Numbered from the stretch's first letter, positions 45,145-57,964 are shown. The stretch is 64,000 bases of DNA from Galerina marginata (GCA_023014335.1 JAECYW010000012.1:310001-374000); one strand, 5' to 3'. The notes: generated from the sequence alone by a model not told the origin. Made by a program: numbers and translations.

Positions 45145-48100
45145 TCACATCACCTCTTCCCAGTTTTCCGCACTCAGAGGATCGCTCGCTATTTAAAATA
45201 ATACATGACGGCGAACATCGCACCGTTCAGTTTAACAAACGCTTCAGATAAGTTGGATCACATACCTGCGATGGTCAAGTCCGTTCGATACACAGACATC
45301 TCCCATTTTTCCTTCCTCATCTTTTCAAACCATTTCTTACTCATACGCCATCTAACTTCGCCCTTGCTCAAATCCACATGGTCCACTCCGAGCATAATTT
45401 GCTTTTGTACGGCGGTGAAGTCTGGGTCGCCCTCCAGTATAAATGAAATTTGATGAGCGAGTAATTCTGCTCCAAAGTTCTCATTTGGTTCGTAGAATAT
45501 GAGGCCAGTGGTCATCACGAACGGCGAAGACAAAGGCGCCCAGTGCCTAAAAAAGCGATGTCGTTCGAGTTCAATCGGCTTGACGGTTGCCCGATATGTA
45601 TGAATATCGTCCAGTGAAGGATAATGTTTGGGAATCGCGACAAAGAACGGAAGCGCCGGTCCAGCAATCGCAAAGATCAGTTCCAATTCGGCTTGCCAGG
45701 CATTAAGGTAGACTTTGCGCGAAGCTGTGGTGTTATTTCCAGCCGATTTCGGAATAGGTAATCGCCCAAGGTAGGGATTCATATTAGTGATTAGAGAGTC
45801 AGAAACCACCATCTGAACGAACTCTCCGATCCAGTGCGACGGAAAACCAACTTGGTGCAAGTGGACAAGGAGGCGGAAGAAAGCATTAAGGTTGTTGGGT
45901 AGGTCGACTCGTCGAGGAGGTGGGAGAGGAATTCCGTTGCACACAATGCAAAGGAGTAGATGTGACAGCCATTTGTGTAATGCCGCCTTGGATGCTAGCA
46001 TTGAGACTGGTCGAGGCAAAGCCGCCGGAAGAAGTGCCTGTTTCGAACCAAACATACTCCTGTCTGAAACTACAAGGCTGCAACCAAGGAATTTTTCCAG
46101 ATCGTCTTGGCGGAGAAGAGTGTAACTGAACGAAGAACAGATGTCAATTATTTAATCGAAGAAATAGCACTTTGGGCCACGTACTTGTAACAAAAATCGT
46201 CGATTGAACCGAATGCTGCAGTATTCAGAAGACAGTTTGACAAGGTTATCGGCACAATGGCGTCGTTTGACCCGGTCGGATGATGAGGCAAGACGAAGAC
46301 CGCACTGTTAAGGGGGCCATTCGTATAGTCGCTATTCAAGATACCTTAGAATAGTCGCCACATATGTAAATTTTAGAGGAGAGGACTCACGGAACATTGC
46401 TCAACCATATCCTTGTAAATGTTATGGGGAAATCGTCAGGCCGCTTCCCCAGATCTCCAGCTACAAGTTTTGGAAGGCCAGATATCACGTCACCTTGTAC
46501 AACCTCGATCATGAGGTGATCCCCCAGAAGCGCAATCGTATTAATGACATCTCGGAAAAAGGTTGACATGATCGAAATCGCCGCCCTGCCAAAGGGAAGT
46601 GTCGCCTGCGGATTAAGGCGTATATTGAAGGCCATAAAAGTCGACAACGTCTGAAAGGGATTCATTGTGACTACAGGATAGCCCGGAACATCAGAAAACA
46701 TCGGATGCTCGGTAGACGTTTTATCCTGGTATGGATGCCTTCGATCAGAGACAAATGGATAGTGATGGCAAAGAAGTACCCACAAAGAGCGTTGGGTTGG
46801 GCTTCCAAGTTTTATGGACTTCGTCCGTTGCGGCCGAAATAAGAGTCCTAGTTTCGCTGTTGTTGCCTAAGGAGCCAGTTAACTTTGCTATGGCGGGGTG
46901 CAATTCAAGCAATGACTTTGGGGGCAGTAGAATCCTCAAGCGCTCGTAAATGAGTTCTTCAGTCCTGGCGTCCTTGTAAGACTCAGTTGAAGTTGTTGAA
47001 GTTGCAAGTTGAAGACCTCTCCATATGGAGGTCCTCTGAGGCACCGAGAACTGATCATTTTGTAATTCGAGGAGTATTTTAGTCGATTTCTGGAGGGGTT
47101 CCGACCAATATTGGAGAACCTCTCGAATCCCATCTACGCTGTTTGCGCTGATATGCAACCATCGTGGAAGTTGATCAGAAGTCAATCGCGAGGTTGATAG
47201 ATCTTTGGCGATGTTCATGATGCTATATCCAAATTGAACCTTCGTCAATGAAAATCGGAAGAAAATGCTCACATCTCATTGCAGTAATCTGGAACTGCCA
47301 GACACATATACAAGTAAAACAGCGTGGTTTCTAGTTTTAATCGCTTGTCGGCGTCCTCTGCTCCTGCGATCCTATGGAGCAGCTCGAATATGACGAGAGT
47401 CCGCGCCAAGGTTGCTGGGTGAATGTCCACCAAGGTTAGATGCACATCGGGGGTGTCGTGTCCATCAAGGACGTCTTTGCGAAGTTTGCAGCCAATGTCA
47501 AGAAGTGTTCCAAATGCATGGCGGGCTGAGGGCATAATTACCCATCAGCGAACCCGGGAAGTAGTTTGAATTAAGGAGACGAACCATCCCCGGAGCCACC
47601 AAAGAGGAAAGACAGGCTAGTTGATCTTTCTCTTTCGTCATGCAAGTCGAGTTTCATGGAGAGTGTATCGTCAACTTCTCGTATTCCATCCAACAACGAA
47701 TGAATGTTGTCGTGGCCGAACTGTAAAAAACATTCGTAATGCGTCCAAGACCAGACAAATTGAATTTCTCACATTGTAATGTTCCAGCGTAGGATCGCTG
47801 AAGATTCAATCGGAATGTTAAAAGCTTTTTTAGGCGCATATACTTAGTCGAGACGACTTACGAGGCGCATTTATATATCTTCATGCCCCTGAAACGAACT
47901 TGGGCGTCCGAAACGACGGTTAGACATTCAGCAGCTGTATGCGAGGAATGCATGGTACGAATGGCTTTCCATTGGTCCCAGATACCAGTCATGTCCTTGA
48001 CCCGGATATCCGAAGGCGACTCCGTCGTTGAAGTCACATAGCGTTCTATATCTGCTGCAGTTTCCTCGTCATCTCGGGCTGAATTGTCAGCAGGCCCCGA

Positions 48101-48556
48101 CGGAGTGACATCAGGGTGAAGAACGGCTACTGCCGCACCAGCAGCTTGGTGGAGATTAGCTTTGGCAAATCGAACAGCAAGCTTGAGAGAAAGTGTATCC
48201 CATCCCGATTGAGAATTCGGACCGTCTGCGGCAAGTTTGGCTCGTATCTTTTGCCAAGATCGTGCGATGGATTGGATAGATTCCTTGTATTTGCCCTCTT
48301 CATACAGCGCAGCGCTGAGGTTCGAGCTGTACTTGGGTTCTTCAGGGCTGACGTTGGATGCCTGCAACTAGGTGTCAACGCGCATATCTGGTAGCCAATG
48401 ATGGGACCCTGAACCTCTGCAAAGAATTGCTGGGCTCTAATCGCGAGAAAAAAAATCAGTCGCATCCAGGACAACCCTATGCCAACGACGTGCTTACTTT
48501 CCGAATTCCCCTGCTTTGTAGAACGTGTTGCCCTTTTCATTAAGCTCTTCAGCCAT
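45145..48556 (-). CDS. TPR and DUF4470 domain protein, copy A (multi-exon, about 1000 aa)
   Basis: The spliced product begins MAEELNEKGNTFYKAGEFGK, a tetratricopeptide repeat start, and continues SNLSAALYEEGKYKESIQSI, the next TPR helix pair. After a charged linker comes a DUF4470 block: LSFLFGGSGDARHAFGTL (its GD-ARH codon split by an intron) and VHLTLVDIHPATLAR. Long helical regions follow. The C-terminal 300 residues share conserved blocks with the other two copies, such as WLSHLLLCIVCNGIP, PSHWIGEFVQ and LPFFVAIPKHYPSLDDIHTY. DUF4470 proteins often carry a MYND zinc finger, but I see no MYND cysteine cluster here. The function is unknown; the fold of the DUF4470 block recalls a nucleotide-binding or methyltransferase-like core. 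The last exon, ending NWEEVM at 45145, is inferred by homology to copy B. Confidence 0.75.
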
Positions 48557-50151
48557 TCAAAGATGCGGTGGGGAAAGAGATAATTGAAATGGGGGGTCGA
48601 TGGTGGTAGGTACGAAGAGGAGAAAGCTCAAAACGGTGTGGTCTGCTGTTTTGACTTCGATATCAGAACCGCCCTTTGACCGTCCTTCCTTCTGTTTCGA
48701 TCAGTTGCCTGAATAGGGAACAATAGAGGCAGAAAGGGTAGATGGAAGAGAAATGGAAGGACAACGCGTTATTAGTCGTCCATCAGCTTATGCTCACAGA
48801 CTCATCCACGATATGAGGATACTGAATTCGTGGCATAGGAACGACTGGTACCAGTTTAATTATTGGGCATCCTATAATTGATGGCCCGGGAGGGTGGTAG
48901 CGCCTAAGAATACACAGTGCGTGAGCTGGTGCAACAAAATTCAAAAGGAACAAATTCATCTTTTACTGACACCTAATTCTTCGATCGTTCTTTTCTTTTT
49001 ATGACACGACGAGTTCGGGCGATTTGAAGTCGACGTCAGAATGGGTATGATAATGAGCAAATCAACAAATCAAATTGTGCTTTACCCAAGCTTTACCTTT
49101 TGTTTATTCCATGTTTGGCAGGGCAGCAGGAACGGCTTAATAAGGGGTGATATTCACGGACTTCTAAAAATTCCTGTCTCCTTCGAGCTCCTTCGTCGTT
49201 GACTCGTTGCAATGCTAAAGTAGCGCAGACGTTCGTCCATCTGAACTTTGACCCTAACTATGCGCTGAATCTCACGATAAGCGGAACAGGAGATTCGTGA
49301 GTGGCCAGTATCGTACTGACCGTGCTCCTAGCCTCGTCCTCCAAATTACTCGTCAAGTGACAGAATGGTACAACCAATCAATTAACTGGCGGTAGTGTCG
49401 AGTTCAGGTGGCAGGTGCCCGCGAGGAGAAGGGTAACCACGAATTTATTGGGTTTAGGATTGTAATCCGCTGAGGAACAAACTTGAATGTGGACGAAGTT
49501 CTGAACTCTGAGCAGACGTGGTGCTTTTGGCAGTCGATTCACAACCTGGTTAGTGTTCGTTTCAACTGAGTCTTTCTTTAATATTCATTAACGTAGACAT
49601 CCCGACAGTGAGGAATTATTTTGCCATTGCGAGTCAGCAATTTCTGTTTCTTATCCCGGTCTTCAAGCACGATCGTACCACTGGGCTGGAGTTGAACTCT
49701 AGGCGTTTCGCTGATGGTGAAGTAGGGTTCAATGCGCCCACTCAGCGCCGTTCTTGGTCTTATTTTTGTTTTTGGTCTGTCTCAAGTGACCATGATCACC
49801 ATCCTATTTTGAGACTAATCCATCACGGTGGTTAACTAGTTACCGGCGCCTACATATATGTCCCCCACATTCCATCCAATTCAGACGGCCTCACTCCTCC
49901 AGGCCCCTTATAATGTATTGAATCTCGCCGTGGATTGACAGGTGGTCGAACCTTCGTTCATTCTATGTCCAATTCCTCATTTTTGTCATCATTTAGATAT
50001 CCTCTAATGGCTTGCTTCAGTGCTCAAGCCAAGATACCTATGTGTTCTATTGAACGGAGCCCTGCAGCAACAAACAAACCTGGTCGTTGAATAAATTGGA
50101 TGACCCAAGAAATATCATGCCATTATCTTTGCTCCTTCTTTCACCCCAATC
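48557..50151. other. Intergenic region between duplicated units
   Basis: Contains the promoter of DUF4470 copy A on the left and, from about 49996, the P450 copy B promoter that matches copy A's. A 75-codon plus-strand frame at 49608-49835 has no recognisable features. The junction of the tandem duplication probably lies near 49990. Confidence 0.45.
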
Positions 50152-52092
50152 ATGTCGTTACAAGATACGGTTCTAAGCTTGACCGGATTATCATCACTGG
50201 CTTTTGCTATCCTCGCTCTTGTCGTCTATCGCAGTCTCTTGGCCACAAGTAAAAGGAGCACTGTTAGGCAAATTGGAGGTCTGCAGATCTTCAACGCGTG
50301 GACATTCTTCTCCAAACGATATGACTTTCTGTGGAGCAACTTCCGAGCCTCGTCTGATCCCCATTTCAAATTTCAAGTCCTGCAGGTACGTAATTAAGTC
50401 TCGCTTTACTCAGGATTTCGTCCTTACCCGCATTTCGATGTAGCATCAGATTGTAGCCCTGCGCGGAGAAGAGGCTCGCAAGGTCTTTTTCGATACTAAG
50501 AACTTGGACTTTCTCGAAGGCTATAAGCTATTTATGGGTGCTGTAAGGATACTCTTAACCTCATAACACGCGAAACGTCCTAATCGTCTACTAGGCTCCG
50601 CGATTGAGAGATATATCAGTTCAAACTGTTTCTGGGGATGTTTCTTGGTTTAATAAACAGGTTGTGGCATTATTGAGCAAGAATATGCTATCCGATGGTG
50701 AGTTTATCCGTTGACAGGTTGTGTCCAAGTCTGAATTGACCGAAATACTTTGACAGTTCTCCCGTCGTTTCTAAGCGATATAAATAGTCGTACGGAGCGT
50801 TGGGGGAGAAAGGGTAGGTTTGATCCGTTCAAAAATGTCTACGACGTAGGTTGCCCGCCTTTCCACCTTTCTATTACCATCAGGCTCTGACTGTGTTGCT
50901 TTTATATGTTAGCTTGTATTCCAGATGACTGTGAGGATGGCATCCTGCGGTGAACTTGCCAACGACCTCCAAGCCATGGATAGAATCCAGAGCCAGTACT
51001 GGACTCTGGAAAAGAGCGCGACGCCCCTGGCCCTTCTTCTGCCTTGGTTTCCTAGCCCTGCTAAAAGGAGAAAGGACGCAGCAACTAAAGAGCTTTTTAC
51101 CACACTTTATGGCTATGTCGAGAAGAGAAGAGCAGCAGAAGTGCCAACTTCCGACGCTATCGATATTTTAATTACTCAAGGGTTGTCTTCTGAGAATATC
51201 GTTCAGGTTTGTTCGTCCAATTATAACTCCTCTCTAATTTGAGTCCCCTTACACATATTCTCAGTTCATCCTAACCTTCATTTTTGCCGGAGTTATTAAC
51301 ACCGGAATTAATTGTGGGTTTACTGAATATTCCATGGTAGCGATTCTTAGTGTTTCCACATAGCATGCTGGGCCCTCGTCTTCCTTGCCTCTTATCCCCA
51401 GTGGAAAGCCAAAGTCAAGGCCGAAGTCACCATGTTTATCGAACAGCACACTAGCTCTCTCTCAAGCGAGCCCTTGTATAAACGTCTGGCAACCATTCCC
51501 GTTCCGGCATGGGAGGACGAGCTGCCCGTCCTCGATTCTGTGCTCCGCGAAACTATCCGCCTCATCCTCACTGCAACGGCCCTGCGACGGAATGTATCTC
51601 AAGAGCTCACCATTTCGGACGGTCTCATCAACAAGGGCGACTTTGTCGCGTATTCCATCGCCGATGCCCACTTGAACCCGGAAATTTATACCCAGCCCCA
51701 CGAGTTTGATCCTGCACGGTTCGGACCTGGACGCGAGGAGGATAAGAGAGGCACTTTCTCTTACCTCGGATGGGGTGCTGGTGCGTTTTGATAACTTTTC
51801 CAAAATAAACATTCCAAGCATATTTTTTATCCAGGCCGCCATCCGTGTAGCGGGGTTCGAGTCGCAAAATTGGAAATGAAGGCTATTATGGCCACTATGC
51901 TTGCTGGGTACAACTTTGACATTGTCGATAAGAACGGAAAGCACCTGGGAATTTTGCCCAAGCCAGATAGGAATGACCTGCATCAGGTAGGTGGACGCAA
52001 TATACTTTGTGTTACGAGGATTCTGATCAAATTTTAAGGCTATGCCTGTGGGAGAGCCTTGCTATCTCGAATTTGAGAGGATTGTTGATTGA
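50152..52092 (+). CDS. Cytochrome P450 monooxygenase, tandem copy B (about 9 exons)
   Basis: Near-identical to copy A in protein, intron positions and even in much intron sequence. The same eight introns are removed to give the anchor, FIFAGVINTGINSCWALV (I-helix), LRETIR (ExxR) and FSYLGWGAGRHPCSG (haem loop), ending YLEFERIVD. Differences cluster in the N-terminal 25 residues after the anchor (RSLLATSKRST against RSISPDKEGT) and in scattered substitutions; there is no stop or frameshift. The copies share about 150 bp of upstream sequence, so they may be regulated alike. The stop lies 287 bp from the convergent DUF4470 copy B. The product is a membrane haem monooxygenase with the same expected reaction as copy A. 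Confidence 0.88.
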
Positions 52093-52379
52093 GGACGTAG
52101 TTAATGAACCTCAGGCTGTACTAGTATATTACGCCTTTTGCCACTGATATATACCCGCATATCAGGCGAGAAAGCGGCTGAGTCACATCCAATATCGGCA
52201 GGTAACCTGTTTTATTACCCACCAACACCAAATGCTTCTTTCGCTTGATTACACTGTATTATACAATAAAAATGCACGCCTTGTATCTTATATTTCCAGG
52301 ATGTACGCCTAACCGTGTTTTCGAAAACGGTGTGCATAGGATAACAAGAAAGAGGCGGCTCGCCATCCTGCAGAGGAGT

Positions 52380-55300
52380 CTACAACGTCTCCACCCAGCT
52401 GCCGGCATCCAGCGATTCAGTTACTGTTGTAAAAGGGAGGAAGTGAGCGAACATGACACGGGGAAAATTCCCGACAAACATACCGGCGATCTGCAAGTCC
52501 GTCCTGTAAGCCGCCATCCTCCATTTATTTTTCTTCATCAGCTCATACCAAGTCCTGCTCATCCTCCATTCAATAACGCCTTTCGGTAGGTGAACAATGT
52601 CAGTCCCGAGGACGATTTGGACGTCAGAAAATCTCAGACCGCCTTCGAGTATATTTGAAACTTCCTTTGCAAAGTCTTCAGCCTCATAGCGCAGGTTCGG
52701 TTTGTAGAAGATGAGCCCAACGGATTTGATAAATGGAGAACCAATTGGGGCCAAAATTTGGAAATAAGGATGTCGAGGAAAGTCAAGAGGAATCACCGAC
52801 GCTCGATACGTGTGAATGTCGTCGAGAGAGGGGTATTCTTTAGGAATGGCGACATAGAAAGGCAATGCAGGCCTGATTATTGCAAGAATAGCCTCCAATT
52901 CCAACCGCCATGCGCTCAGGTGGACCTTGCGAGGGCTTCGTGTTTTGTCCTGGCCTGCTGAAGGAGGAATCGGCAACAGTCCAAGATACGGCTTCATATC
53001 GGTGACGAGGGTATCGGAAACAATCATCTGAACAAATTCTCCAAGCCAGTGCGACGGATATCCAACCACTTGAAGGCGAACAAGCAGTTGGAAGAAAGGA
53101 TGAAGATTGTTGGGTAGCACAATTTGTTGAAGAGGGGGTTGAGGGATGCCGTTGCAAAGTGTGCAAAGGAGAAGGTGGGATAGCCATCTGTGCAGTCTCG
53201 TTTTCGTGACCAACTTGTTTAAAGGCCTCGGAAGCGCAAGAGGAACCAGGACGTGTTGACCCCAGACCTCATTCAGCTTTTCAGTCGGAGTCGGAGCCAC
53301 GGTGAAACGGCAACCCAAGAAACTCTCGATCTCTGCCTGGTTCAAAAGGGTGTAACTGAGTGCGGAGAACAGAGGATTTTAGATGTCGCGTCAATTGAAA
53401 GTCTGAGCTTTATCACTTACGTGTAGCAGAATTCGTCAATTGAGTTAAAAGCGGAGGTGTTCCAGAGACAGTTTGAGAGGGTCATTGGAGACAAAGCACC
53501 GCTTGACGTTGTTGGGTGAAGTGGCAAGATGTATATTATTGTGTTGAGAATTCCATTGGTATAGTCACTAAACGAGCATCAGGAGAAGAAAATGCAAGAC
53601 ACAGGAGAAGTAGCATACGGGACGTTGCTCATCCATGTCCTCGTGAATGTCACAGGAAAGTCCTGGGGTCTCTCTCCAAGTTCACCGGTCACAAGCCGTG
53701 GCGCCCCGGACATGACTTCGCCGTGGACTAACTCGATCTTCAGGCAGTCTTCCAAAGTTACAACGGCGTCGGCAACGAGTTCGAAAAACCTTGCAACCAT
53801 TGAGACGGCACCTGGGCCAAAAGGGAGAATAATCTCGCCATCGACCCGGAAGTTGAATCCGGCTAGAGCAAACATGATCTCTAGTGCTGTAGTGCCGATT
53901 ATTGGGTACCCGCCTTTATGGCCAAGTTTAGGGGTCTCGATGGATATAGGATCCTAAAATACAATGTTCATTTCTCATCCAACATAAGATGGAGAAACAC
54001 ATACAAAGAGGGTAGGATTTGGTTTCCAGGTCCTCCAAACCTCGTGCATCGCGGCTTCGGCAGTTTTTGGATCTGCGCGTCTGTAAGAGCTTGCCAGCTG
54101 CGCGAGCGCTGGGTGACGCTGAAGCAATCGTCTCGGAGGTAAGACGACCTTTAAAAAATCGTAGATTACAGGTTCCGCATGTGGATTCCGATATGGATCA
54201 CTGTCCTGGGAAGGATTCTCTGGAGGAAGCATGTCCCGAAAGTTCATGCTGCCAGTCTTACCCAGCTCGCTATGCAATTCGAGCATGGTCTGAGTTGTCT
54301 TCGGAAGCGGATTGGACCAGTATCGCAGGACCTCCACTATAGCTGGAATACACTTTTGGTGGATATGCAACCACGACGGAAGATGCCTCAGTAAACCGTT
54401 TTCAAGAGCGATAGATAGCCCTCGAGCTACATTCAAAAATCTATGAAACATTGAGCTCGCGCCTTGAACAGAAATCTGTAGCACTCACATTTGGTTGCAA
54501 TAGTCGGGTATAACGATGGAAATATAAAGATAGGATAGCGTTGTTTGTAGTTCTATTTCTTCGAGTGGATTTTCGACGAGTGATATCATGCGCAGCAGTT
54601 GGAGTATTACGAGAAGCCTAGCCAAAGGAACGGGGTGGATATCCACGAGGGTAAAGTGGACACTGGGAGTTCGGGCACCTCGCTCGACATTTTCGAACAA
54701 TTTGCCTGCTGTATCGATGATGGTTCCGAAGACGTGACGGGCTACGATTGTTATGAATTCCATGCACTCGACGATCGGATGAGGAGAACGAACCGTCACC
54801 AGAGCCTCCAAATAAAAAGGACAGGCAATCCCTCTGTTCGTTGTCATCCAGCTGGGTCGATAAAAGTTTGTCAGGTTCCTCAAATCCGTCCAACAAGGAA
54901 ACGACATCGTCGTGGCCAAACTAGAGAGGAGTGAGCTAACAATTTGAATCAAAGAAACTGTTCATTACGGTATAATATTCCAACGTAGGATCACTGTAAA
55001 AAGTCATCAAGTTAGAATTATGATAGCGAAGTGAAACAGGCAGACACACAATGCCCCTTTATATATTTCTAATGCCCTGAAACGCTTCTGCGCCATCGAA
55101 AGTCCAGCTTCACATTCTGCAGGGCTATGGGTCAAGCATTCGTCGCGAACTCTTCTCCACTCGTCCCAGATAGTTACTATTTCCTTGGTCTTGGTATCAG
55201 GAAGCGAAGCTTGTTGAAGGACGACGTATTTCTGGATTTCTTCCCGAATTAGGCCGTCGCGATTGTCATTGTAGAAAGCGGGTGTCTGGTTCGCCTTGAT

Positions 55301-55699
55301 GTGGAGGTTGGCTTTTGCGAATCGAGCAGCAAGTTTAAAACGAAGAGCGTCCCACTCCGTCGAAAGATCGTCCACGACTCTCAAGTTTATCTTTTGCCAC
55401 GCTAGCACGAGAGATTGAATGGACTGGTCGTATTTGCCCTCTTCGTATTCCGCAGCACTGAGGTTCGAAAGGTATTTTGGTTCATCGGGATTGACCTGTG
55501 ACGCCTAAAAATCGACCAATCTGTCAGGTTACCACCGGGGAAATGAGCTCTAACGCGAATGGACATACCTGTTTGAACAAGCGTTGAGCTCTGTTGGATA
55601 AGGCATCAGTGGGGTTGCAGTTTGCATGACATTCACGCACTCGGCAAAATCTCCAGCCTTGTAAGAGGAGGTGCCTTTCAGGTTTAATTCTTCTGCCAT
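52380..55699 (-). CDS. TPR and DUF4470 domain protein, copy B (multi-exon, about 1000 aa)
   Basis: Same architecture and exon order as copy A. It opens MAEELNLKGTSSYKAGDFAE (TPR), then SNLSAAEYEEGKYDQSIQSL, then a linker. The DUF4470 block follows with LSFLFGGSGD joined to ARHVFGTIID across an intron, and VHFTLVDIHPVPLAR. Later blocks are shared (LSHLLLCTLCNGIP, PSHWLGEFVQ, ALPFYVAIPKEYPSLDDIH). The last exon, 52380-53345, is long and ends WVETL. Residue identity to copy A in that exon looks only moderate, roughly half, unlike the nearly identical neighbouring P450s. Indels and Ser/Pro-rich linkers differ. No lesion was seen. Function unknown. Confidence 0.78.
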
Positions 55700-56030
55700 T
55701 CCTCAGACAACATATACTGACGAAAATTTGGGAAGGACAGGGGAGAATGAGTGGCAAGAGACGGCAAGAAACAAAGGGTAATTGTAGATCGTGCTACATA
55801 GTGCGGCGCAAATAACATTATGGGAATCAAATTTTACCTTCCGCCCGCCAAATCGATCATGTATAAACGGTATGAAATTTGAGGTAAGTGAGGTCGTGCA
55901 TGAGTGTGGTTGCATCAAAATAAGCGTGTACGGTGGTGCCCGAGTGTGGTCGCGTCAACGTTGCCTCATCTTGGAAACCGACACATGGTCGGTTGCGCCA
56001 GTCTCAAAAACTATACCATGGTCTAGTACA
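55700..56030. other. Short intergenic region, promoter of DUF4470 copy B
   Basis: Lies upstream of the minus-strand DUF4470 copy B and downstream of the minus-strand NET protein gene. No coding sequence is evident. Confidence 0.45.
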
Positions 56031-57112
56031 CTAGGTGCTACCCAATAGTATGTGCTTGGGTTGTGTTGGTTCACGCTTCGACTCAACGACATATCTATAG
56101 AGCTTGATGAGGGTGACTGCTGGCAGGGCGTCGATTTCGATTTCAATCTCCCCAGGGTTCTGGAGTCATTGTAGTCAGCAGAGGGACAATGACCACCAAG
56201 ATAGGATGAAAGAGCTCACATTTCTGGCCTCAGGGACATCTTCTTTAAGAATTTGGATGACTCGTTCGAGACTAGGTCCATCAAGTTTGCCGATTGACTC
56301 AGCGAGACACTTCTTCTGCTCAAAGGAAAGACTTTCCCCCTCGTTATTGGTCACTGAGTGATCTTCCAGCTGAGCAGTATCATTGCGGTTTGAAGTGGGG
56401 AGTGATTGGCGTTTCGTTCGGCAGGCATAGTTATAGAGCTTGGTGAGGACGCTTGCTGGCAATAGGTCAATCTCCAATTCGATTTCTTCAGTGCTCTATG
56501 GAATCGGTCAAGGCTGGGGAACAGAAGAGGATCATCAGAACCAGTGAAACTCACTTCTCTAATCTCTGGAACACCTTCATGAATGATCCGAATGACTCGC
56601 TCCAGGGCGGAGCCATCCATCTTTCCAATTGCCTCGCTAAGATCCTTCTTTTGCTGATAGGTAAGAACATCCTCGTGTGTGTTGTTCTTGTTCGCCTTTG
56701 TCTTACGCGATGCTTTGAACTTCGATTGATTTACCGACCGAAGAGGAGTTACCTCCTCCATATTTACCTTCTCTTCTATAAGTATTGAGCCTTTGAGGGA
56801 CTCGATGCTGACTCTCATAGCTTCAATCTGGCTTTCTATCAAAACAATTCTACCTACATAGAAAAACTTAGGTCTTAGATGATTGCACAATGCGCCAAAT
56901 GAAAAAAACGCACTTTGAAGTTCCACTTCTTTCTTTTCACGCTGAATACTGGCGAGGCCTTCAAAATTCATTTGCCCACGTTTTGCAAAATGTTTGGCAA
57001 TGCAGACAACCACCGTCACTAGAACACCGACGACAGCAATTTTCGCGAAGCTTTCGACATGATATTGGGAATCCTTCTCGCACATCAGTCCCTCGAGAAA
57101 AGGCAGGCGCAT
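56031..57112 (-). CDS. Membrane-anchored protein with two tandem NET domains (4 exons, 300 aa)
   Basis: Exons 57112-56914, 56853-56555, 56495-56220 and 56159-56031 give 301 codons with GT-AG introns. A hydrophobic helix (IAVVGVLVTVVVCIAKHF, residues about 26-43) follows a short polar N-terminus. A coiled coil comes next (IVLIESQIEAMRVSIESLKG), then two NET (extra-terminal) domains. NET 1 runs from LTYQQKKDLSEAIGKMDG to EIELEIDLLPASVLTKLYNY. NET 2 runs from LSFEQKKCLAESIGKLDG to EIEIEIDALPAVTLIKLYRY. Each is split by a phase-0 intron at the same place, so the second arose by exon duplication. NET domains normally sit in nuclear BET bromodomain proteins and bind short lysine/hydrophobic peptides. 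No bromodomain is present, and the membrane segment is unexpected. The start at 57112 is the first ATG; Met 10 also precedes the helix. Confidence 0.72.
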
Positions 57113-57363
57113 CAGGTTGACGATATTTGGATCTTAAAAGACAATTATGGGAGGAAGCCTTGGGAGTCAGAAAGCAAGAGGAGGTTTAAGTACGGTTACG
57201 TGACTTGTGCCGGAACCGACACGATGTGCCTGATTTGTTCCTGGTAGTGGTCACCTGATCGCGTAGCGATCACTTTAAAGTTCAATTCGAATTTCGTGGG
57301 GAGCGCTCAGCGTTTTTCTGCGTTTTTATATAATTTCATACTCGCGTAATCCTCCACGCAACC

Positions 57364-57561
57364 ATGTCTACCGAGCGACGATCCAAGAGGCGTAAAACTC
57401 GCTCTAGTTGCAGCGGAATAGAACTCGCCTCAGCTTTCCACGTCCTTCAGAAGTTTAGGGACACGATCAGAACTGAAGATCTTCTCGAACCCGACGACAA
57501 CAATGTCGAGAGCCTCGAGCTAGACGCGGAGATGGATAGTCATACGCACTCGCGCAGCTAG
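57364..57561 (+). CDS. Short basic ORF, possible 5' exon
   Basis: A 65-codon frame begins with a strong-looking ATG in which a basic cluster (RRSKRRKTR) resembles a nuclear localisation signal, followed by an amphipathic helix. A TATATAA-like element lies about 40 bp upstream of the ATG. A second frame just after it (near 57560-57640, LDVILQWMDSKKKRATK) also looks coding, so this may be a spliced gene whose introns I could not place, perhaps continuing into the next gene. Confidence 0.35.
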   Translation: MSTERRSKRRKTRSSCSGIELASAFHVLQKFRDTIRTEDLLEPDDNNVESLELDAEMDSHTHSRS

Positions 57562-57964
57562 ATGTTATTCTTCAGTGGATGGATTCCAAGAAAAAGAGAG
57601 CGACAAAACCGTGTCCTCGGTTGTCTGTTAGCTATAAGTGATTTCACAATATGGCCAGCGCCACGCGTTCTCGTCCTCCAAGTCGACCCTCGTGAACGAC
57701 ATCCAAATTACCGCAGGACCACCACTTACTCTCAAAAATGATGTAGCTAAACGCGTCGACGCAGCGAGATTGGTCGGCGCAGATCATTTCATGTCCTCCA
57801 AGAATATGCACAAGCACTTGGACATGCTCCTTCGTCTTGTCGCGAGACCTGTGCGTACTAATCAACATTTCTTTACTGCATTTTCATTCACGATTTAAGT
57901 TAAATAATAGTCCGAAGCCAGCTCCCGCACCTAGGCCGAGGCCTTCTTTTGTCGCGCATCGGCG
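57562..57964 (+). other. Coding-like fragments not joined into a model
   Basis: The frame 57653-57850 encodes VDAARLVGADHFMSSKNMHK and neighbouring residues and ends at a plausible GT donor near 57850. No splice to the flanking genes fits without a stop. It may be an internal exon of a gene that includes the basic ORF on its left. Confidence 0.3.
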
